Below are positions 46,866 to 55,410 of a stretch of DNA of 64,000 nucleotides, piece after piece. The translations under genes were made by a program, and so were the position numbers. The stretch covers positions 74,582-138,581 of the forward strand of contig NZ_VTEV01000010.1 in assembly GCF_008180725.1 (NCBI RefSeq), written 5' to 3'. The stretch comes from Sutcliffiella horikoshii. GTDB lineage: Bacteria > Bacillota > Bacilli > Bacillales > Bacillaceae_I. A model generated the notes under the pieces. That model worked only from the letters and a program-made list of their open reading frames with translations, made no database searches and was not told where the DNA came from. Position 1 is the first letter of the stretch; the number at the start of each line of letters is the position of its first letter.

Positions 46866-47096
46866 TTAGAACACTAGTCGCTTAATAGATCGATAAATTA
46901 ATTGTAGTTCTTCCTTCAAATACTCCTCTGGATAGACACCTTCCCGCATTACAAGCTCAGATAATAAGAGTAAACTTTTAAAAAGACTAGAATACTCACT
47001 GAACTCTTCGATAGTTAAGTCTTGCCACGTTGTTTCGGTTTTAAGGAATGCCCTAACCTCTTGCATTCCTCTGTCATATTGTTCTTTTACGCTCAT
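46866..47096 (-). CDS. Small hypothetical protein
   Basis: 76 residues (MSVKEQYDRGMQEVRAFLKTETTWQ...), helical, charged and without membrane segment. AGAGGTGATTTA precedes the ATG at 47096. Unrecognised. Confidence 0.6.
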   Translation of the reverse strand: MSVKEQYDRGMQEVRAFLKTETTWQDLTIEEFSEYSSLFKSLLLLSELVMREGVYPEEYLKEELQLIYRSIKRLVF

Positions 47097-47215
47097 TAAA
47101 TCACCTCTTGGCACTCAAATCATAACTATCAGGCTGCTGAGCAGCTTTTTTTACAAAGGGTTTGTTAAATAGTATTGTTGTTTTTTTCCTGTTCTTATTC
47201 CATTAAAGCCCTAGA

Positions 47216-47491
47216 TTATTGAGTAACTTCCTTTTTAATTTTCTTCTGGAGGTTAATATAAGTGAATATTGATAAACAAGCGAAAATTATCATCATACCG
47301 ATGCCCATAATATTAGAAGCAATAAACCCGTGATAAAGTGAATTACCTAGCAAAGAGAAAATTATAGTAAGACTCACAAGTCCTTTTCTCCTATTTTTAA
47401 GATATATTGATGTAAATATAGCAAATGCTATAGAAGCTGTGACTAAATGTGCTAAAAAAACTATAATATAGACCGAAGTACTAATGTCCAA
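47216..47491 (-). CDS. Small three-TM membrane protein
   Basis: 91 residues with three hydrophobic segments (about 6-28, 37-53, 60-80) and a basic C-terminus (LQKKIKKEVTQ). TTG start with AAGGGGTG upstream. Unrecognised. Confidence 0.62.
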   Translation of the reverse strand: MDISTSVYIIVFLAHLVTASIAFAIFTSIYLKNRRKGLVSLTIIFSLLGNSLYHGFIASNIMGIGMMIIFACLSIFTYINLQKKIKKEVTQ

Positions 47492-47594
47492 GTCTTATCA
47501 CCCCTTAAAGTTTTTAAGTAACCTGTTATTCCGTTAAACTGCCCTATTCTTGAACATACAAAGCTTATTTCTCTTTATAATTATGCACAGCTGT

Positions 47595-48353
47595 CTATTT
47601 CTTTAAATATTCATCATAAAGCAAATTCATAGCTTCCATAATTTTGTTGTCAGCAGCCTGATTTGTGAATCTATTAGGTAAATTAATAGCTGCTACTGCA
47701 AAAATAAAAGGATCTTCATTGAAGTCACCGATTATTCCAATATCAATCACAACATTGTCTAGGCCACCTGTCATATGATTAAGATAATGTGTTGGAATGT
47801 GGTTTATATCTCCTTTTTGTCTAACCAGGCCATTAATGATTGGTGTCCAAAGGAGAGGTTGTGTTTTGTAGCCTTGAAAGATATTTATCATTATTTCAAG
47901 CATTTGATTTAGTTGACCCTTGTTTTCAATATCCCTTGGGTTTTCAGCAATCCTTATTGCTGGAAAATAAGATTGGATAGAATAGTTTAACTTTTCCCAG
48001 CCACCACAATAATTCACAATACATTTAGCAACATAGCTATCATGACAAGCAATCATGACTTCAACCGCCTCCCTTAAAGGAAGTGATTTTCTATTTTGTA
48101 AATGAGGATAAAGTTCCTTGCTATCTTCTTCTGGATTAAATGAAATCTCATTAACTAGGTCTTCCCAATTATATGTATTTTCCTCTACCCATTTTGCTAC
48201 ACAAAATGCTATTGCCACTTTTGCTGCTGATGCAAGGGGGACTGTGAGTTCACTATTTAAAGCAATATCATACCTATGCTCTTTGCTGGAAAATAATATG
48301 AGTCCTATTTCTCCGGATTCTATCTCTTTAAGTTTATCTATAACTTTATTCAA
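47595..48353 (-). CDS. Class A beta-lactamase-fold serine hydrolase, cytosolic
   Basis: 252 residues. The serine hydrolase motif S-x-x-K is in PLASAAKVAIA (Ser42, Lys45), HDSY takes the SDN place near 104 and HMTGG the KTG place near 194. There is no signal peptide, unlike secreted beta-lactamases, so antibiotic hydrolysis outside the cell is unlikely; small-molecule or peptide hydrolysis is possible. 22 bp downstream of the nucleotidyltransferase gene. Confidence 0.75.
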   Translation of the reverse strand: MNKVIDKLKEIESGEIGLILFSSKEHRYDIALNSELTVPLASAAKVAIAFCVAKWVEENTYNWEDLVNEISFNPEEDSKELYPHLQNRKSLPLREAVEVMIACHDSYVAKCIVNYCGGWEKLNYSIQSYFPAIRIAENPRDIENKGQLNQMLEIMINIFQGYKTQPLLWTPIINGLVRQKGDINHIPTHYLNHMTGGLDNVVIDIGIIGDFNEDPFIFAVAAINLPNRFTNQAADNKIMEAMNLLYDEYLKK

Positions 48354-48374
48354 GCATATTCACCTTACCTAATT

Positions 48375-48998
48375 TCAAACTTTTGCATAAGAATCTATTA
48401 GATCAATCCATTCATGCCCTTGAGGGTACTGTATATTCAAGGACTCTTTTAACCAATCACGGTTGCTAGCATTTAATTTAGGTAATATATTTCCTAAATC
48501 GATAACATCTTTCTCTCTAATGACAGAACTTCCACCTTTATAAAGAAGTTGTATTTCTGGTTTTAAAAATGGTATTCCAGATAATGATTCTAACCCAATA
48601 TCTTCAATAGGCTTTCTTATTGTGTTGTCTCGTTTGTAAATCCAATCCTTCTCCTCTGTATCCAATAACATTACTTGGAAAGCCCATGTTGATTCATCTT
48701 TTTTCTTTACCCAAATATTATCAAAATGAGAGTCTAGCAATTGATTTTTGTTCCAGGGTGTTAACTGACCTTTATATGCTATAAACATCTCCCAATTCCT
48801 ACCCAGATATCTTTGTAAAATTAAGTGATCTGGTCTTATTATAACAATGTCAATATCATCGTGAGCCCTTGTGATTTTCTGTAAATAAATATCTAAAGCC
48901 CACCCTCCAGCAATCCACCATTTGATAGGAATTATGCTGAAGATACTATGAATTTCAGTAATAGAAAGAGGTCTCCAGACTTCTTCATTATCTCCCAA
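48375..48998 (-). CDS. Nucleotidyltransferase-fold protein (aminoglycoside adenylyltransferase-like)
   Basis: 207 residues with the NTase signature IPIKWWIAGGWALDIYLQK...RAHDDIDIVI, where Gly-Gly and Asp48/Asp50 are the nucleotide/metal positions, as in ANT(2'')-type aminoglycoside adenylyltransferases and related proteins (WAFQVMLLD, RKPIEDIGLESLSGIPFLKPEIQLLYK). Whether it modifies a drug is unknown. Followed at 22 bp by the serine hydrolase gene. Confidence 0.8.
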   Translation of the reverse strand: MGDNEEVWRPLSITEIHSIFSIIPIKWWIAGGWALDIYLQKITRAHDDIDIVIIRPDHLILQRYLGRNWEMFIAYKGQLTPWNKNQLLDSHFDNIWVKKKDESTWAFQVMLLDTEEKDWIYKRDNTIRKPIEDIGLESLSGIPFLKPEIQLLYKGGSSVIREKDVIDLGNILPKLNASNRDWLKESLNIQYPQGHEWIDLIDSYAKV

Positions 48999-49040
48999 TT
49001 TTTCACCCCATTTTTATTTAACAATCCATCACAGACTTTT

Positions 49041-49165
49041 AACTTAATACCAATTATTTCATAATCTATAAATTCCTACAATAAGGTATTCTTCATCCAG
49101 TCCCAATAAAAATGAGCGCTAATCCTGTTCCTGGATAGCGCCCGATTCTTGAAGATCGTCTTCAG
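49041..49165. repeat. Cassette-type intergenic repeat, copy 4 (reference-quality copy)
   Basis: CTTAATACCAATTATTTCAT, a variable middle, then AAAAATGAGCGCTAATCC, TGTTCC, TGGATAGCGCCCGATT and CTTGAAGATCG. GAGCGCTAATCC pairs with GGATAGCGCCC. Homologous over about 100 bp to the copy at 62005. 3' of the acetyltransferase at 49235-49651. Confidence 0.88.
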
Positions 49166-49234
49166 ACCGTACTGCAAAAGGTTTATTGCAGAAAAGCCTT
49201 CATTAAATGAAAGGTTGTTTTGAGATAAGCTAAA

Positions 49235-49651
49235 TCATAATCTTTTTTCTAAAAAATATTGATTGAATCCTTGTGGGTGATCTTCAATAACACCGAATAC
49301 TTTGTAACCATTCTTTTTATAAAATCCTGGTGCTTGGAAGCTTAGAGTATCAAGAAAAATGAGTCTACACTTTCTTTCTCTTGCAACTTCCTCTATTTGA
49401 TTTAATAAATGGCTACCATAACCCTCATTACGTAACTGTTTATCTACCCATAGAAAATCTATGTGTAAGTGTTGCCAGTACATAGTTCCTGTTACTCCAC
49501 CTAAAATTTCCCCTTCTTCACTCTCTAAGAAAAAACATATTTCTTCTTTTGGAGTTTTTAGTTCCTCCGGAAGCTGAGTCATGTTATGTTCAATTACTTT
49601 TTTTCTAATATAATCTCTGTCCTTCTTATCCGATTTTTGTATGATTTTCAT
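49235..49651 (-). CDS. GNAT family N-acetyltransferase
   Basis: 138 residues with GNAT motifs: EEGEILGGVTGTMYWQHLHIDFLWVDKQLRNEGYGSHLLNQIEEVARERKC (acetyl-CoA loop RNEGYG) and FYKKNGYKVFGVIEDHPQGFNQYFLEKRL, the usual C-terminus of this subgroup. Substrate unknown. Single gene bounded by repeats at 49041 and 49728. Confidence 0.87.
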   Translation of the reverse strand: MKIIQKSDKKDRDYIRKKVIEHNMTQLPEELKTPKEEICFFLESEEGEILGGVTGTMYWQHLHIDFLWVDKQLRNEGYGSHLLNQIEEVARERKCRLIFLDTLSFQAPGFYKKNGYKVFGVIEDHPQGFNQYFLEKRL

Positions 49652-49727
49652 TTTTATCCCCCCTAATGTTAGAAGCCCATTATATCAAACAATAAGTCCT
49701 CGTCTTACTACACTATCCAATATTAAT

Positions 49728-49770
49728 AGACGCGTTGTTAGATAAACGCGCCCGTTAGTTGAAGTAACTT
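49728..49770. repeat. Cassette-type intergenic repeat, copy 5 overlapping a stop codon
   Basis: GACGCGTTGTTAGATAAACG and CGCCCGTTAGTTGAAGTAAC: GCGTT/AACGC arms, then the CGCCCG core. The stop codon of the 49755-50273 gene (TTA on the + strand, 49755-49757) lies within CCCGTTAGTTGAAG. Confidence 0.8.
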
Positions 49771-50273
49771 TCAATCTCTTTCTTACTAGTTACAACTAAT
49801 ATTTTATCACCATACTTCCCAAATTTATTGTAGAAATTCGGTTTACCCACCTCTTCAAAATATCTATTCCATTTAAACATCTTGAAGAATATCTTTAATG
49901 ATGGTTTATAATTAGATTTTTCTAATCTAAGTTTTTGTAAAATAAATCTCTTTATAATTCGGTAAGTTCTAACCGAATAATTTATATCTAAGAAAATTAT
50001 TATTTCGGCATTTCGAAAACTATTAGACACCCATTCCTCATTATGAACGCCTTCTACAATCCAACTATCAGAAGCAATTAGGGTATTTAAATAATCTTCT
50101 CTTTCTTTTTCAGTTCTTCGTACTTCCCCATGCCCTCCATGCCTTTTCCAAACAACATTATCTAATTCATAAAAAGGAATATTAAATTGAGAAGATAATT
50201 CTCTTGCTAATGTTGTCTTTCCACTTCCAACTGAACCTATAATATGTATTCTATTAGGTAGAATCTTTTTCAA
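49755..50273 (-). CDS. P-loop kinase (adenylate kinase/FlaR-like)
   Basis: 172 residues with Walker A IHIIGSVGSGKTTLA (Lys19), then PFYELDNVVWKRHGG, a base-recognition loop, and SWIVEGVHNEEW as in FlaR/DNA-topology-modulation proteins and small nucleoside kinases. Substrate unknown. The stop codon is embedded in the array repeat, an argument that gene and repeat travel as one unit. Confidence 0.8.
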   Translation of the reverse strand: MKKILPNRIHIIGSVGSGKTTLARELSSQFNIPFYELDNVVWKRHGGHGEVRRTEKEREDYLNTLIASDSWIVEGVHNEEWVSNSFRNAEIIIFLDINYSVRTYRIIKRFILQKLRLEKSNYKPSLKIFFKMFKWNRYFEEVGKPNFYNKFGKYGDKILVVTSKKEIESYFN

Positions 50274-50416
50274 TACACCACCACTTATCTTTAAAATTAG
50301 TTTTCCACTATATTCTATTTGGTTATCTAAATATCCTTTTTATTATAAAGTTAACCGATTGTTTAGTACCAGCTATTTCAAAACAATTAGACAAATTCAA
50401 TGTTTTTTCTACTTAA

Positions 50417-50456
50417 AAAGCACTTATCTTTTTACTGATAAGCGCCCGATAATGGA
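50417..50456. repeat. Cassette-type intergenic repeat, copy 6
   Basis: AAGCACTTATC and GATAAGCGCCCGATAATGG form a 9-bp hairpin with TTTTTACT loop. 3' of the Lrp gene. Confidence 0.78.
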
Positions 50457-50533
50457 ATAAAAAGAAAAAGCTGAACACCTGCTGCCCAATCTTCAACTCT
50501 TGCCCCCTTAAATGCAATGAAAAATGTAATGTT

Positions 50534-50953
50534 CTAAATGATTTTCCCACTAATAGGTGAAGAGAGGTTCATCATGGTATACGGTTCTCCGTACTCCATA
50601 GATGAATCAATAAACTCCTCTAATAATACATTATTTTCGGTTACCACCTTAACCATATAACTGTATTCGCCAGTCAATCTGTGACATTCTACAACGTGTG
50701 GGTGTTCTTTGCAAAATTCTCTGAAGGCTTTACACCGATGCGTTTTCACTAATATAAATGCTTTGACAGGTTTGTTAACTCTTTCAGGATTGATAATTGC
50801 TTTGTATCCCACAATAACTCCTTGCTCTTCCAGCTTCCTTACCCTCTCTGTGACTGCTGGAACTGAAAGAGCAATTTCTTTTCCCAATTCAGTCATCGAT
50901 ATCCTACCATTGACTTGTAATATATCCAATATATTCCTATTTATTTTTTCCAC
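50534..50953 (-). CDS. Lrp/AsnC family transcriptional regulator
   Basis: 139 residues: N-terminal helix-turn-helix (INRNILDILQVNGRISMTELGKEIALSVPAVTERVRKLEEQGVIVGYKAII) and C-terminal RAM ligand-binding domain (CHRLTGEYSYMVKVVTENN). GTG start behind GGTGGAG. Divergent from the DUF1272-cysteine hydrolase pair, which it probably regulates. Confidence 0.9.
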   Translation of the reverse strand: MEKINRNILDILQVNGRISMTELGKEIALSVPAVTERVRKLEEQGVIVGYKAIINPERVNKPVKAFILVKTHRCKAFREFCKEHPHVVECHRLTGEYSYMVKVVTENNVLLEEFIDSSMEYGEPYTMMNLSSPISGKII

Positions 50954-51021
50954 AATTCTCCACCTTCACTTTTAATGTGAGCACCAATCATTTCCTTAAC
51001 TATTTAAGAATAACAGTAAAA

Positions 51022-51060
51022 ATCCCTGAAAAATAGTATTTCAACAGGGTCTTTTTTTCA
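51022..51060 (+). terminator. Terminator-like hairpin before the DUF1272 remnant
   Basis: ATCCCTG and CAGGGT pair, followed by CTTTTTTT, in the divergent region between the Lrp gene and the DUF1272 gene; it may act as a leader attenuator. Confidence 0.45.
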
Positions 51061-51100
51061 ATAAGATTATGGTAAGTCAATTAGAGAAAGGGGATTTGTT

Positions 51101-51297
51101 ATGGGATTAGAAATGAAATCAAGATGTGAAAAGTGGCAAAGGACGTGCAAGAGGTAGCTTACATTTGTGTTCACGAATGTACGTTTTGTTATACATGTAC
51201 TAATGAAATGTCTAACACTTGCCCAAATTTTCATGGAGAACTCGTCAGAAGGCCAAAACATGCTGCGTCCTGTCCATTAAGTCAGCGAATTCTGTAA
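51101..51297 (+). pseudogene. DUF1272 zinc-finger protein, frameshifted
   Basis: ATG at 51101 with AAAGGGGATTTGTT upstream starts MGLEMKSRCEK, then a one-base loss near 51135 breaks the second Cys of the CxxC knuckle. In the shifted frame the rest follows: AKDVQEVAYICVHECTFCYT, then NTCPNFHGELVRRPK, the DUF1272 family, to TAA at 51295. In the current frame it stops after 18 codons. The gene immediately precedes a cysteine hydrolase (12 bp). Confidence 0.8.
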
Positions 51298-51309
51298 AGG
51301 AGGAAGGCA

Positions 51310-51852
51310 ATGAAAAGTGCACTGCTTATTGTAGATGTTCAAGAGGCGTTTAATCATCCTAAATGGGGGGAGAGAAATAACCCAGATGCAGAGGAAAATA
51401 TCAAATTACTATTAAATGAATGGAGGCACAGGGATGCTGAAGTCATTTTTATTAAGCATATTTCAAAGAATCGCAACTCCGGTTTCCACCCAACCCATAA
51501 AGGATCAGCTATCAAAGAAATTGTGAAACCTCTGGAAAAGGAAATAGTGATAACTAAAGAGGTTAACAGTGCTTTTATCGGCACCTCACTTGAAAAATAT
51601 TTACATGACAGAGATATTGAAGAAGTGGTGATTACAGGCTTAACTACTCCCCACTGTATCTCAACAACCACCAGGATGAGCGGAAATCTAGGATTTAACA
51701 CTTACCTTATAGAAGATGCTACGGCCGCATTTGGCATTAATTATAAGGGTACTTACATAGATGCCCAAACCATCCATAACATTTCTCTTGCTACCCTTCA
51801 CAATGAATTTGCCATAGTCTTAACAACGAAAGAGCTTCTTGAACGATTGTGA
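51310..51852 (+). CDS. Isochorismatase-family cysteine hydrolase
   Basis: 180 residues: catalytic Asp in SALLIVDVQEAFNHP, Lys in VNSAFIGTSLEKYL region (TKEVNSAF) and the Cys in VVITGLTTPHCISTTTRMSGNLGF, the expected triad spacing. It hydrolyses an amide or enol ether (nicotinamidase/isochorismatase fold); substrate unknown. AAAGGAGGAAGGCA precedes the ATG. Forms an operon with the broken DUF1272 gene, divergent from Lrp. Confidence 0.88.
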   Translation: MKSALLIVDVQEAFNHPKWGERNNPDAEENIKLLLNEWRHRDAEVIFIKHISKNRNSGFHPTHKGSAIKEIVKPLEKEIVITKEVNSAFIGTSLEKYLHDRDIEEVVITGLTTPHCISTTTRMSGNLGFNTYLIEDATAAFGINYKGTYIDAQTIHNISLATLHNEFAIVLTTKELLERL

Positions 51853-52328
51853 AAAATCCCCTTAAGAAGTCTGTTGCATTTTTTCAAAGATTTATATCTC
51901 TGATTTCACTTCCAGTTTTAATCCAGCACATAAAAGTCAAGCAAGTACCAAGTATGTGAAAATCTTATAACTGACGTATGGAATGCATATGTTGAATTGA
52001 CCATTTAAGTAGGAAAACAGTTAGATCTCTTTAAAGATCGAGAAAAGGCATTGGAACCAGTGTTATTCTTCAAAAATCAGTTTAGAAGTTAGAAAAATTT
52101 TGAAGACCATGTATAAAATGCAGGTCTTCTTTTTTTTCTTTAAAACTTATGAGTAAAGTCTTTAGAATACTATGTTTTCTATAAAAAAACTAATCCCTTT
52201 CAACATTTCGGGACACTACCACCAAAAAGGGAACATATCTTAATTAAGATCATTCCCCGTTATAAAAAATCACTGCAAAATCCTTTTCTTTTGTTATATC
52301 TTATTTTGCTATCCTGCCCAATTCTTAA
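51853..52328. other. Intergenic region with terminator
   Basis: No gene seen over 476 bp. GAAGACC (52102-52108) and GGTCTTC (52123-52129) followed by TTTTTTTT form a rightward terminator, presumably for the cysteine hydrolase. The segment between is A/T-rich and without a supported frame. Confidence 0.55.
52102..52137 (+). terminator. Rho-independent terminator
   Basis: Perfect 7-bp stem GAAGACC/GGTCTTC with a T8 tail. Confidence 0.78.
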
Positions 52329-52396
52329 GTAAGGAGCAATCCACTATGCCGCAATCGCTCCTAGATTGCTGAAGATTGTTTATTGAACAATGGGTA
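52329..52396. repeat. Cassette-type intergenic repeat, copy 7
   Basis: AAGGAGCAATCCACTATGCC, then GCAATCGCTCCTAGATTGC and TGAAGATTGTTTATTGAACA. GGAGCAAT pairs roughly with ATCGCTCC. The right flank (GAAGAT, TTTATTGAACA) equals that of copy 3. Confidence 0.72.
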
Positions 52397-52474
52397 TACT
52401 TCAATAAGCAAAATAGTCAGCTATGGTACAATTATAGGGCATTATATTATTTTTTGTAGGGTGGTTGCAACACA

Positions 52475-53428
52475 ATGAACTTATTTGAAAAACTTTATAC
52501 TCTTATTATTTTCATTGCAGTAATTATTGGAATAGGTATAGGACAAGTAGAACTAATAAGAAATAATGCTGAGAGCTTTATCGTTCCTTTATTAGTGGCG
52601 ATGCTTTACATTACTTTCTTACAAATTCCTATTGAAGAAATAAAGAAAGCTTTTAAAAACATCAAATTTACATATACTTCAGTAACTATAAACTTTGTCT
52701 GGACACCTATCCTAGCATGGTTGCTAGCAATGGTATTTTTAGGGGATAATCCAGCGTTGTATATTGGATTTATCATGCTCATGGTTACACCATGCACTGA
52801 CTGGTACTTAATCTTTACAGGGATAGCAAAAGGAAATGTTGCGTTATCAGCGGCAATCTTACCTTTAAACTTAATTCTTCAAGTCATTTTGTTGCCTGTT
52901 TATCTTCTTATTTTTGGCGGAAAAACAGGGGTTATAGAGCTTTCGTTTCTAGTGGAAAGTATCTTAATTGTTTTATTCATACCATTAGTTTTAGCATTTT
53001 TAACAAATATGTTCTTGAGAAACAGGCAACATTTAAAAGAATATCTTATATCTAATTTCAGTGTGTTACCGATAATTTTTCTAAGCCTTGCAATCGTTGC
53101 TATGTTTGCTTCACAAGGGCAATTGCTGCTTGATAATTTAGATTTAATGTGGCAAATTACCTTACCTATTCTTTTGTTTTTCACTATAAATTTCTTTGTT
53201 GTTCAAAAGGTTGGACAGCTTATGCGGTTTCCTTTATCCGACAGAACAAGTTTTAGCTTAACTACCTTAGCAAGAAATTCTCCAATCGCTTTAGCGATTG
53301 CGATGACTGCATTCCCAGACCAACCTTTAATCGCTTTAACACTAGTGATAGGTCCTTTATTGGAATTGCCTATTCTAGCTATCATAACTCAGCTTTTGTT
53401 ATTTAAATCGAACCGCAGAAGCACATAA
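52475..53428 (+). CDS. BASS-superfamily permease (ACR3/ArsB-type arsenite or bile-acid transporter-like)
   Basis: 317 residues with about ten hydrophobic segments. LLVAMLYITFLQIPIEEI and MVTPCTDWYLIFTGIAKGNVALSAAILPLNLILQ, with the Pro-Cys-Thr motif of helix 4, plus TTLARNSPIALAIAMTAFPDQPLIALTLVIGPLLELPIL, match the BASS/ACR3 group. Arsenite export is plausible because of the conserved Cys, but no ArsR or ArsC is adjacent. It is the only intact rightward cassette gene in the array besides the cysteine hydrolase. Confidence 0.82.
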   Translation: MNLFEKLYTLIIFIAVIIGIGIGQVELIRNNAESFIVPLLVAMLYITFLQIPIEEIKKAFKNIKFTYTSVTINFVWTPILAWLLAMVFLGDNPALYIGFIMLMVTPCTDWYLIFTGIAKGNVALSAAILPLNLILQVILLPVYLLIFGGKTGVIELSFLVESILIVLFIPLVLAFLTNMFLRNRQHLKEYLISNFSVLPIIFLSLAIVAMFASQGQLLLDNLDLMWQITLPILLFFTINFFVVQKVGQLMRFPLSDRTSFSLTTLARNSPIALAIAMTAFPDQPLIALTLVIGPLLELPILAIITQLLLFKSNRRST

Positions 53429-53435
53429 AACAGTC

Positions 53436-53466
53436 GAAAGCACTCACTGTGATGTGTGCTTTCTTA
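53436..53466 (+). terminator. Rho-independent terminator of the permease
   Basis: GAAAGCAC and GTGCTTTC form a perfect 8-bp stem, followed by TTATTTC. Confidence 0.72.
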
Positions 53467-53517
53467 TTTCATTCTAGTAATGTTAGGAGTAACCTACTCC
53501 TTATTAATTGGCATTAG

Positions 53518-53718
53518 TCAGCCACCTTCTATACAAGTAGCGGTAGAACTATCAACAACTGAATTCAATTCTTGTAGTAGCGAAGGTAGATGTTTACTTT
53601 CAACAAATGTTTCTAATGATTGTTTAGTAAGTGGTATTTTAAATTTCATAAAAACATTTTCCATTTCTTCCTAAACACCAACAGTTGCTGCTGGTGTCAT
53701 ATTCGATTGTATAACCAT
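53518..53718 (-). pseudogene. Small unidentified gene with one internal TAG
   Basis: A 67-codon frame from ATG at 53718 (GGGAAGGAAAG upstream) reads MVIQSNMTPAATVGV, TAG, EEMENVFMKFKIPLTKQSLE, TFVESKHLPSLLQELNS, then VVDSSTATCIEGG and TGA. Codon-by-codon the sequence looks protein-like on both sides of the TAG and includes a plausible helix. I do not recognise it. Confidence 0.45.
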
Positions 53719-53756
53719 TTCAACATCTTTCCTTCCCTATTATTTTTTCACTTTCT

Positions 53757-53810
53757 TATTACAGGAATGCTGCCCATTAACAGAAGACTCGATTTCAAGA
53801 TAATCTTAAA
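53757..53810. repeat. Cassette-type intergenic repeat, copy 8 (variant)
   Basis: ATTACAGGAATGCTGCCCAT, then CAGAAGACTCGATTTCAAGA. The left part (ATTACAGGAATGCTGCCC) is identical to the copy at 61218; the right part (GAAGACTCGATTTC-AGATAA) matches copy 9. 3' of the anti-sigma gene. Confidence 0.72.
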
Positions 53811-53873
53811 AGACAATAACAATGTTCTTTTACTATTGTACTAGCTAGCTTTAATAAAAAATCTTAATAAATA

Positions 53874-54830
53874 TTAATATTTTCTTGCAATAGCCCCTAA
53901 AGATATTGCTCTAATATGTTTTTCTTCTTTTAGTTTTAGTAACTCTTCTTTAGTTCCAGTTACCACAACGCCAATGATTATCCCTTCTTTCATGTTTTGG
54001 TTCGTACTTTCTAGAAGACGGTCTATTATAAAGTCATAATTCCCTGTGCTTTTTAATTCTTCTAATATAGAAAGAAAATCCTCTTCATTCTGAGTTACAG
54101 TGTCTCCTTCCCCTTTAAGTGTAGTAACATTAAAGCCATATACAAATGATGTAGAGTCTCCCGATTCATGAAGTCCTTTCAATTGCTCTTTATCACTTTG
54201 ATTATAATCATTTACCCGATACCAAGTTATATTATCTTTCAAATTTAAAAATTCCTGTACTTCATTAACTGAATATGATTGGTCAAAAGAGATGGCTACT
54301 TCCATTACCGCATCATTAGGAGTATTTTGAATCAAGTCTATATCATTATGAATAGCTGTATATTCAAACCAGGGATGATAAAATAGCATTTCTCTCTGTC
54401 CGTTTGTAGTGTTATAACGTCGATACTCTTCTTTGGTTTCTCCTACTCTAACCTCATCGTATACCGATAATGCTGAATTTTTATCATTATGTCCTATTGC
54501 ATTAAATTTCCGTATATCTTGACCCCAAGGGACTACTCTATCTTCGATTAATTTATATTTATTGTAGGTGTAGGTTCCTGATAGAATCCCATAATCAAAC
54601 TCTCCTCCTCCAATTTGAATATTCGGTTGCGAAATATTAAATAATAACCTATTGGCCTCCACTGCTTTATAATGAGCCTTATTTACAATCTGAGTATTAA
54701 TAATTATAAATAATGCCCCTACAAGGAGTAATGTTATTGTTGAGATGACAATATTACGAATAACACTTTTTCTTTTTGCTTTTTTAACTATTCCTTCAAT
54801 ATCATTAGACTGAAATGGTTCATTATTCAT
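53874..54830 (-). CDS. Anti-sigma factor (sigma-factor-regulator N- and C-terminal domains)
   Basis: 318 residues: a short cytosolic N-terminus (MNNEPFQSNDIEGIVKKAKRK), one transmembrane helix (about 27-47: NIVISTITLLLVGALFIIIN), then an extracytoplasmic domain of about 270 residues (VVPWGQDIRKFNAIGHNDKNS, HPWFEYTAIHNDIDLI) as in regulators of this type. The start overlaps the ECF sigma gene by 8 bp. It should hold the sigma factor at the membrane until a cell-envelope signal arrives. Confidence 0.82.
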   Translation of the reverse strand: MNNEPFQSNDIEGIVKKAKRKSVIRNIVISTITLLLVGALFIIINTQIVNKAHYKAVEANRLLFNISQPNIQIGGGEFDYGILSGTYTYNKYKLIEDRVVPWGQDIRKFNAIGHNDKNSALSVYDEVRVGETKEEYRRYNTTNGQREMLFYHPWFEYTAIHNDIDLIQNTPNDAVMEVAISFDQSYSVNEVQEFLNLKDNITWYRVNDYNQSDKEQLKGLHESGDSTSFVYGFNVTTLKGEGDTVTQNEEDFLSILEELKSTGNYDFIIDRLLESTNQNMKEGIIIGVVVTGTKEELLKLKEEKHIRAISLGAIARKY

Positions 54831-55323
54831 TATTATACCTCCTAAAAATCATTGTAAGTTTCTTCCTAGCACGGTATAAATAGGTCTTAACATTACTTTC
54901 TTTCAAATTAAGGTGCTCAGAAATTTCTTTATATGAATATTCATCTTCATATTTCAATTTTATTAAGTCACGTTCAAGAGGTTTTAACTTGTGTAATATC
55001 TGTTCATACTCATCTTTTGTTTCTTGTTTAATCAACCTATCTTCCACTTGATTTTCTCCCGATCCCAATAAATGATAATCCTCAAACTCGATTATTGAAC
55101 GGCGGTTATTTTTTCTACACAAATCATAATATTGATTGAGGGCAACCTTGTAAAGCCATGACTTAAATGCCTTAGAATTAATACCATTAATATTTAGAAA
55201 TCCACGATATAGGGATTCTTGAACAATTTCTTTTGCATCTTCTGGATTAGCCCCCATTGAGCAAAGCTTTTGATATATATCGTTAGTTAATTTAGTTATT
55301 TCTTCATTTGAGGGCTTACTCAT
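54823..55323 (-). CDS. ECF-type RNA polymerase sigma factor
   Basis: About 166 residues with region 2 (GANPEDAKEIVQESLYRGFLNINGI...FKSWLYKVALNQYYDLCRKNNR) and region 4 (LHKLKPLERDLIKLKYEDEYSYKEISEHLNLKESNVKTYLYRARKKL). The ATG at 55323 follows AAAGGAGATGAAGA; the GTG at 55341 is upstream of that site. Operon with the anti-sigma gene. Confidence 0.9.
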   Translation of the reverse strand: MSKPSNEEITKLTNDIYQKLCSMGANPEDAKEIVQESLYRGFLNINGINSKAFKSWLYKVALNQYYDLCRKNNRRSIIEFEDYHLLGSGENQVEDRLIKQETKDEYEQILHKLKPLERDLIKLKYEDEYSYKEISEHLNLKESNVKTYLYRARKKLTMIFRRYNNE

Positions 55324-55410
55324 TTCTTCATCTCCTTTCACAACTACTAAAACGAATTAAATGTGATTATGTATACAAAAAAATTTAAGTTTTACACTCT
55401 TGAATATAAA

